64,000 nt of DNA from NCBI GenBank assembly GCA_946699065.1, contig CAMPDV010002156.1, forward strand, positions 1 through 64,000. The letters run 5' to 3'. The notes beneath the pieces were generated by a model, which had not been told where the DNA came from, made no database searches, and saw only the letters and a list, made by a program, of their open reading frames with translations. Shown here piece after piece: positions 56,401 through 64,000 of this stretch. Numbering within the stretch: position 1 is the first letter of the stretch; each line of letters starts with the position of its first letter. Origin of the DNA: Loxodes magnus. Taxonomy: Eukaryota; Ciliophora; Karyorelictea; Loxodida; Loxodidae. The translations under genes and the position numbers were made by a program.

Positions 56401-58251
56401 GTAATTGTGACATTACTACTAACATTTTGGATATTCTAACTTATATTTTAGTGCTTGCTAAGCAAACTTATCATTAGATATTCTTTTTCTTACTTTACTT
56501 CTTCACTTTTCTAAATACTTATTACTTCTCAAAGCATACTCCTTAAAACTGAAATTCTACCTTCTCTTATTACTTTACTTCTTCACTTTTCTAAATACTT
56601 ATTACTTCTCAAAGCATACTCCTTAAAACTGAAACTCTATCTTCTTTTCTTACTTTACTTCTTCACTTTTCATTAGGCTAACTTTCATCTACAAGCATAT
56701 CTTGACTAACCGAATACAGATTCGTAATTGTGACATTACTACTAACATTTTGGATATTCTAACTTATATTTTAGTGCTTGCTAAGCAAACTTATCATTAG
56801 ATATTCTTTTTCTTACTTTACTTCTTCACTTTTCTAAATACTTATTACTTCTCAAAGCATAGTACTTAAAACTGAAATTCTATCTTCTTTTCTTACTTTA
56901 CTTCTTCACTTTTCTAAATACTTATTACTTCTCAAAGCATACTCCTTAAAACTGAAATTCTACCTTCTCTTATTACTTTACTTCTTCACTTTTCTAAATA
57001 CTTATTACTTCTCAAAGCATACTCCTTTAAACCGAAACTCTACCTTCTTTTCTTACTTTACTTCTTCACTTTTCATTAGGCTAACTTTCATCTACAAGCA
57101 TATCTTGACTAACCGAATACAGATTCGTAATTGTGACATTACTACTAACATTTTGGATATTCTAACTTATATTTTAGTGCTTGCTAAGCAAACTTATCAT
57201 TAGATATTCTTTTTCTTACTTTACTTCTTCACTTTTCTAAATACTTATTACTTCTCAAAGCATACTCCTTAAAACTGAAATTCTACCTTCTCTTATTACT
57301 TTACTTCTTCACTTTTCTAAATACTTATTACTTCTCAAAGCATACTCCTTAAAACTGAAACTCTATCTTCTTTTCTTACTTTACTTCTTCACTTTTCATT
57401 AGGCTAACTTTCATCTACAAGCATATCTTGACTAACCGAATACAGATTCGTAATTGTGACATTACTACTAACATTTTGGATATTCTAACTTATATTTTAG
57501 TGCTTGCTAAGCAAACTTATCATTAGATATTCTTTTTCTTACTTTACTTCTTCACTTTTCTAAATACTTATTACTTCTCAAAGCATAGTACTTAAAACTG
57601 AAATTCTATCTTCTTTTCTTACTTTACTTCTTCACTTTTCTAAATACTTATTACTTCTCAAAGCATACTCCTTAAAACTGAAATTCTACCTTCTCTTATT
57701 ACTTTACTTCTTCACTTTTCTAAATACTTATTACTTCTCAAAGCATACTCCTTTAAACCGAAACTCTACCTTCTTTTCTTACTTTACTTCTTCACTTTTC
57801 ATTAGGCTAACTTTCATCTACAAGCATATCTTGACTAACCGAATACAGATTCGTAATTGTGACATTACTACTAACATTTTGGATATTCTAACTTATATTT
57901 TAGTGCTTGCTAAGCAAACTTATCATTAGATATTCTTTTTCTTACTTTACTTCTTCACTTTTCTAAATACTTATTACTTCTCAAAGCATACTCCTTAAAA
58001 CTGAAATTCTACCTTCTCTTATTACTTTACTTCTTCACTTTTCTAAATACTTATTACTTCTCAAAGCATACTCCTTAAAACTGAAACTCTATCTTCTTTT
58101 CTTACTTTACTTCTTCACTTTTCATTAGGCTAACTTTCATCTACAAGCATATCTTGACTAACCGAATACAGATTCGTAATTGTGACATTACTACTAACAT
58201 TTTGGATATTCTAACTTATATTTTAGTGCTTGCTAAGCAAACTTATCATTA

Positions 58252-61200
58252 GATATTCTTTTTCTTACTTTACTTCTTCACTTTTCTAAATACTTATTAC
58301 TTCTCAAAGCATACTCCTTAAAACTGAAACTCTATCTTCTTTTCTTACTTTACTTCTTCACTTTTCATTAGGCTAACTTTCATCTACAAGCATATCTTGA
58401 CTAACCGAATACAGATTCGTAATTGTGACATTACTACTAACATTTTGGATATTCTAACTTATATTTTAGTGCTTGCTAAGCAAACTTATCATTAGATATT
58501 CTTTTTCTTACTTTACTTCTTCACTTTTCTAAATACTTATTACTTCTCAAAGCATACTCCTTTAAACCGAAACTCTACCTTCTTTTCTTACTTTACTTCT
58601 TCACTTTTCATTAGGCTAACTTTCATCTACAAGCATATCTTGACTAACCGAATACAGATTCGTAATTGTGACATTACTACTAACATTTTGGATATTCTAA
58701 CTTATATTTTAGTGCTTGCTAAGCAAACTTATCATTAGATATTCTTTTTCTTACTTTACTTCTTCACTTTTCTAAATACTTATTACTTCTCAAAGCATAC
58801 TCCTTTAAACCGAAACTCTACCTTCTTTTCTTACTTTACTTCTTCACTTTTCATTAGGCTAACTTTCATCTACAAGCATATCTTGACTAACCGAATACAG
58901 ATTCGTAATTGTGACATTACTACTAACATTTTGGATATTCTAACTTATATTTTAGTGCTTGCTAAGCAAACTTATCATTAGATATTCTTTTTCTTACTTT
59001 ACTTCTTCACTTTTCTAAATACTTATTACTTCTCAAAGCATACTCCTTAAAACTGAAATTCTACCTTCTCTTATTACTTTACTTCTTCACTTTTCTAAAT
59101 ACTTATTACTTCTCAAAGCATACTCCTTAAAACTGAAACTCTATCTTCTTTTCTTACTTTACTTCTTCACTTTTCATTAGGCTAACTTTCATCTACAAGC
59201 ATATCTTGACTAACCGAATACAGATTCGTAATTGTGACATTACTACTAACATTTTGGATATTCTAACTTATATTTTAGTGCTTGCTAAGCAAACTTATCA
59301 TTAGATATTCTTTTTCTTACTTTACTTCTTCACTTTTCTAAATACTTATTACTTCTCAAAGCATACTCCTTAAAACTGAAACTCTATCTTCTTTTCTTAC
59401 TTTACTTCTTCACTTTTCATTAGGCTAACTTTCATCTACAAGCATATCTTGACTAACCGAATACAGATTCGTAATTGCGACATTACTACTAACATTTTGG
59501 ATATTCTAACTTATATTTTAGTGCTTGCTAAGCAAACTTATCATTAGATATTCTTTTTCTTACTTTACTTCTTCACTTTTCTAAATACTTATTACTTCTC
59601 AAAGCATACTCCTTTAAACCGAAACTCTACCTTCTTTTCTTACTTTACTTCTTCACTTTTCATTAGGCTAACTTTCATCTACAAGCATATCTTGACTAAC
59701 CGAATACAGATTCGTAATTGTGACATTACTACTAACATTTTGGATATTCTAACTTATATTTTAGTGCTTGCTAAGCAAACTTATCATTAGATATTCTTTT
59801 TCTTACTTTACTTCTTCACTTTTCTAAATACTTATTACTTCTCAAAGCATACTCCTTAAAACTGAAACTCTATCTTCTTTTCTTACTTTACTTCTTCACT
59901 TTTCATTAGGCTAACTTTCATCTACAAGCATATCTTGACTAACCGAATACAGATTCGTAATTGTGACATTACTACTAACATTTTGGATATTCTAACTTAT
60001 ATTTTAGTGCTTGCTAAGCAAACTTATCATTAGATATTCTTTTTCTTACTTTACTTCTTCACTTTTCTAAATACTTATTACTTCTCAAAGCATACTCCTT
60101 TAAACCGAAACTCTACCTTCTTTTCTTACTTTACTTCTTCACTTTTCATTAGGCTAACTTTCATCTACAAGCATATCTTGACTAACCGAATACAGATTCG
60201 TAATTGTGACATTACTACTAACATTTTGGATATTCTAACTTATATTTTAGTGCTTGCTAAGCAAACTTATCATTAGATATTCTTTTTCTTACTTTACTTC
60301 TTCACTTTTCTAAATACTTATTACTTCTCAAAGCATACTCCTTTAAACCGAAACTCTACCTTCTTTTCTTACTTTACTTCTTCACTTTTCATTAGGCTAA
60401 CTTTCATCTACAAGCATATCTTGACTAACCGAATACAGATTCGTAATTGTGACATTACTACTAACATTTTGGATATTCTAACTTATATTTTAGTGCTTGC
60501 TAAGCAAACTTATCATTAGATATTCTTTTTCTTACTTTACTTCTTCACTTTTCTAAATACTTATTACTTCTCAAAGCATACTCCTTAAAACTGAAATTCT
60601 ACCTTCTCTTATTACTTTACTTCTTCACTTTTCTAAATACTTATTACTTCTCAAAGCATACTCCTTAAAACTGAAACTCTATCTTCTTTTCTTACTTTAC
60701 TTCTTCACTTTTCATTAGGCTAACTTTCATCTACAAGCATATCTTGACTAACCGAATACAGATTCGTAATTGTGACATTACTACTAACATTTTGGATATT
60801 CTAACTTATATTTTAGTGCTTGCTAAGCAAACTTATCATTAGATATTCTTTTTCTTACTTTACTTCTTCACTTTTCTAAATACTTATTACTTCTCAAAGC
60901 ATACTCCTTAAAACTGAAACTCTATCTTCTTTTCTTACTTTACTTCTTCACTTTTCATTAGGCTAACTTTCATCTACAAGCATATCTTGACTAACCGAAT
61001 ACAGATTCGTAATTGCGACATTACTACTAACATTTTGGATATTCTAACTTATATTTTAGTGCTTGCTAAGCAAACTTATCATTAGATATTCTTTTTCTTA
61101 CTTTACTTCTTCACTTTTCTAAATACTTATTACTTCTCAAAGCATACTCCTTTAAACCGAAACTCTACCTTCTTTTCTTACTTTACTTCTTCACTTTTCA

Positions 61201-61327
61201 TTAGGCTAACTTTCATCTACAAGCATATCTTGACTAACCGAATACAGATTCGTAATTGTGACATTACTACTAACATTTTGGATATTCTAACTTATATTTT
61301 AGTGCTTGCTAAGCAAACTTATCATTA
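58252..61327. repeat. 1538-bp duplication marked by a point variant
   Basis: The string a b b S a b occupies 58252-59789 and 59790-61327. The a unit in fifth position of each copy has T to C in the module (AATTGCGACA instead of AATTGTGACA) at 59478 and 61016, which are exactly 1538 bp apart. No other module I read has this change. The variant therefore arose before the duplication. Confidence 0.92.
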
Positions 61328-61570
61328 GATATTCTTTTTCTTACTTTACTTCTTCACTTTTCTAAATACTTATTACTTCTCAAAGCATACTCCTTTAAAC
61401 CGAAACTCTACCTTCTTTTCTTACTTTACTTCTTCACTTTTCATTAGGCTAACTTTCATCTACAAGCATATCTTGACTAACCGAATACAGATTCGTAATT
61501 GTGACATTACTACTAACATTTTGGATATTCTAACTTATATTTTAGTGCTTGCTAAGCAAACTTATCATTA
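58252..61570. repeat. Cluster of minimal 243-bp units
   Basis: Eleven units hold a single C monomer plus the module: C1 type (a) at 58252, 59304, 59790 and 60842; C2 type (b) at 58495, 58738, 59547, 60033, 60276, 61085 and 61328. S units lie between them at 58981 and 60519. Because the module is denser here (243-bp spacing), this is the region of the window with the most modules per kilobase. The only other 243-bp unit is at 63346-63588. Confidence 0.92.
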
Positions 61571-63345
61571 GATATTCTTTTTCTTACTTTACTTCTTCAC
61601 TTTTCTAAATACTTATTACTTCTCAAAGCATACTCCTTAAAACTGAAATTCTACCTTCTCTTATTACTTTACTTCTTCACTTTTCTAAATACTTATTACT
61701 TCTCAAAGCATACTCCTTAAAACTGAAACTCTATCTTCTTTTCTTACTTTACTTCTTCACTTTTCATTAGGCTAACTTTCATCTACAAGCATATCTTGAC
61801 TAACCGAATACAGATTCGTAATTGTGACATTACTACTAACATTTTGGATATTCTAACTTATATTTTAGTGCTTGCTAAGCAAACTTATCATTAGATATTC
61901 TTTTTCTTACTTTACTTCTTCACTTTTCTAAATACTTATTACTTCTCAAAGCATAGTACTTAAAACTGAAATTCTATCTTCTTTTCTTACTTTACTTCTT
62001 CACTTTTCTAAATACTTATTACTTCTCAAAGCATACTCCTTAAAACTGAAATTCTACCTTCTCTTATTACTTTACTTCTTCACTTTTCTAAATACTTATT
62101 ACTTCTCAAAGCATACTCCTTTAAACCGAAACTCTACCTTCTTTTCTTACTTTACTTCTTCACTTTTCATTAGGCTAACTTTCATCTACAAGCATATCTT
62201 GACTAACCGAATACAGATTCGTAATTGTGACATTACTACTAACATTTTGGATATTCTAACTTATATTTTAGTGCTTGCTAAGCAAACTTATCATTAGATA
62301 TTCTTTTTCTTACTTTACTTCTTCACTTTTCTAAATACTTATTACTTCTCAAAGCATACTCCTTAAAACTGAAATTCTACCTTCTCTTATTACTTTACTT
62401 CTTCACTTTTCTAAATACTTATTACTTCTCAAAGCATACTCCTTAAAACTGAAACTCTATCTTCTTTTCTTACTTTACTTCTTCACTTTTCATTAGGCTA
62501 ACTTTCATCTACAAGCATATCTTGACTAACCGAATACAGATTCGTAATTGTGACATTACTACTAACATTTTGGATATTCTAACTTATATTTTAGTGCTTG
62601 CTAAGCAAACTTATCATTAGATATTCTTTTTCTTACTTTACTTCTTCACTTTTCTAAATACTTATTACTTCTCAAAGCATAGTACTTAAAACTGAAATTC
62701 TATCTTCTTTTCTTACTTTACTTCTTCACTTTTCTAAATACTTATTACTTCTCAAAGCATACTCCTTAAAACTGAAATTCTACCTTCTCTTATTACTTTA
62801 CTTCTTCACTTTTCTAAATACTTATTACTTCTCAAAGCATACTCCTTTAAACCGAAACTCTACCTTCTTTTCTTACTTTACTTCTTCACTTTTCATTAGG
62901 CTAACTTTCATCTACAAGCATATCTTGACTAACCGAATACAGATTCGTAATTGTGACATTACTACTAACATTTTGGATATTCTAACTTATATTTTAGTGC
63001 TTGCTAAGCAAACTTATCATTAGATATTCTTTTTCTTACTTTACTTCTTCACTTTTCTAAATACTTATTACTTCTCAAAGCATACTCCTTAAAACTGAAA
63101 TTCTACCTTCTCTTATTACTTTACTTCTTCACTTTTCTAAATACTTATTACTTCTCAAAGCATACTCCTTAAAACTGAAACTCTATCTTCTTTTCTTACT
63201 TTACTTCTTCACTTTTCATTAGGCTAACTTTCATCTACAAGCATATCTTGACTAACCGAATACAGATTCGTAATTGTGACATTACTACTAACATTTTGGA
63301 TATTCTAACTTATATTTTAGTGCTTGCTAAGCAAACTTATCATTA

Positions 63346-63588
63346 GATATTCTTTTTCTTACTTTACTTCTTCACTTTTCTAAATACTTATTACTTCTCA
63401 AAGCATACTCCTTTAAACCGAAACTCTACCTTCTTTTCTTACTTTACTTCTTCACTTTTCATTAGGCTAACTTTCATCTACAAGCATATCTTGACTAACC
63501 GAATACAGATTCGTAATTGTGACATTACTACTAACATTTTGGATATTCTAACTTATATTTTAGTGCTTGCTAAGCAAACTTATCATTA
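63346..63588. repeat. Isolated 243-bp C2-module unit
   Basis: A single minimal unit between two S units, 1.8 kb beyond the cluster at 58252-61570. It may mark another duplication of the same type beyond the window edge, or an independent loss of the B monomer from an Sb unit. Confidence 0.85.
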
Positions 63589-64000
63589 GATATTCTTTTT
63601 CTTACTTTACTTCTTCACTTTTCTAAATACTTATTACTTCTCAAAGCATACTCCTTAAAACTGAAATTCTACCTTCTCTTATTACTTTACTTCTTCACTT
63701 TTCTAAATACTTATTACTTCTCAAAGCATACTCCTTAAAACTGAAACTCTATCTTCTTTTCTTACTTTACTTCTTCACTTTTCATTAGGCTAACTTTCAT
63801 CTACAAGCATATCTTGACTAACCGAATACAGATTCGTAATTGTGACATTACTACTAACATTTTGGATATTCTAACTTATATTTTAGTGCTTGCTAAGCAA
63901 ACTTATCATTAGATATTCTTTTTCTTACTTTACTTCTTCACTTTTCTAAATACTTATTACTTCTCAAAGCATAGTACTTAAAACTGAAATTCTATCTTCT

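Larger units (their letters stand above)
1..64000. repeat. Satellite DNA array filling the window
   Basis: All 64 kb are tandem head-to-tail copies of an about 80-bp monomer family plus a recurrent 163-bp module; there is no unique sequence at either edge, so the array extends beyond the window on both sides. A typical B monomer has 23 A, 35 T, 20 C and only 2 G, so the plus strand is pyrimidine-rich and strongly depleted of G. There is no coding capacity: 80 is not a multiple of 3, stops occur in all three minus frames of each monomer, and I found no ATG on the plus strand in any unit type. On the minus strand the ATG in most monomers is followed by one codon and then TGA. Length, homogeneity and higher-order structure are those of eukaryotic heterochromatic satellites. 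The family is not one I recognise, and its chromosomal site (centromere or elsewhere) cannot be told from sequence alone. Confidence 0.97.
31008..64000. repeat. Higher-order repeat domain 3
   Basis: After B, C1 and a module, 96 complete units run from 31304 to 63911, then a partial A-led unit reaches the window edge. Order from 31304 (H = hybrid unit, Sb = B-C2, AC1/AC2 = A followed by C1/C2, module implied): L S L S H L S L S L L Sb L Sb Sb AC2 Sb L Sb S L S L L Sb Sb L S L Sb S L S L S S L S S L S L S L S S L S S AC1 L S S AC1 L S S L S L S L S S L S S L S S L S L S L S, then the 243-bp cluster at 58252, and L S L S, one 243-bp unit, S. Totals are 52 of 323 bp, 32 of 403 bp and 12 of 243 bp, which sum exactly. 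Confidence 0.95.

Noticed and set aside
1..64000. A long coding repeat protein translated across monomers.
   Set aside because: The longest plus-strand open stretch across plain monomers is about 63 codons and has no ATG; minus frames have stops in each monomer.

Overview
The whole 64 kb window is one tandemly repeated satellite DNA array. I found no gene, RNA gene, mobile element, CRISPR array or unique-sequence flank. Every base belongs to an about 80-bp AT-rich monomer family (consensus near 27% GC) or to a 163-bp module that itself looks like two old, diverged monomers. Such a long, nearly error-free array with higher-order repeats (HORs) points to eukaryotic heterochromatin (centromeric, pericentromeric, subtelomeric, or a sex or B chromosome), assembled from long reads. 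I do not recognise the family and cannot name the organism.

Layout, counting monomers from the conserved CAC at their head: (1) 1-19140, HOR domain 1; (2) 19141-23060, a block of 49 consecutive 80-bp monomers of a second subfamily with no 163-bp module; (3) 23061-27336, HOR domain 2; (4) 27337-31007, a second block of 46 monomers, a copy of the first that contains a decayed island; (5) 31008-64000, HOR domain 3, running off the window. All repeats lie in the same orientation.

HOR logic: three monomer classes occur in a nearly fixed order, A (GCATAGTACT), B (ACTCCTTAAAACTGAAATTC) and C (C1 or C2), followed by the 163-bp module. Units are 243, 323, 403 or 483 bp long, carrying 1, 2, 3 or 4 monomers plus the module. 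I count 160 modules: 85 four-subunit units of 323 bp (two of them at block exits), 58 of 403 bp, 5 of 483 bp and 12 of 243 bp. Unit lengths sum exactly to the domain lengths (for example 51 units = 18,953 bp in domain 1 and 96 units = 32,608 bp in domain 3).

History readable from the array: a 720-bp nine-monomer duplication inside block 1, later included in a 7.95-kb duplication of block plus HOR domain; local duplications of 2098, 1372 and 1538 bp; and units whose composition shows unequal exchange between monomers. The most informative spot is 27577-28367, where decayed monomers include one (28211-28288) with the module's core swapped in register for the monomer's core. It is direct support for the idea that the module arose from the monomer.
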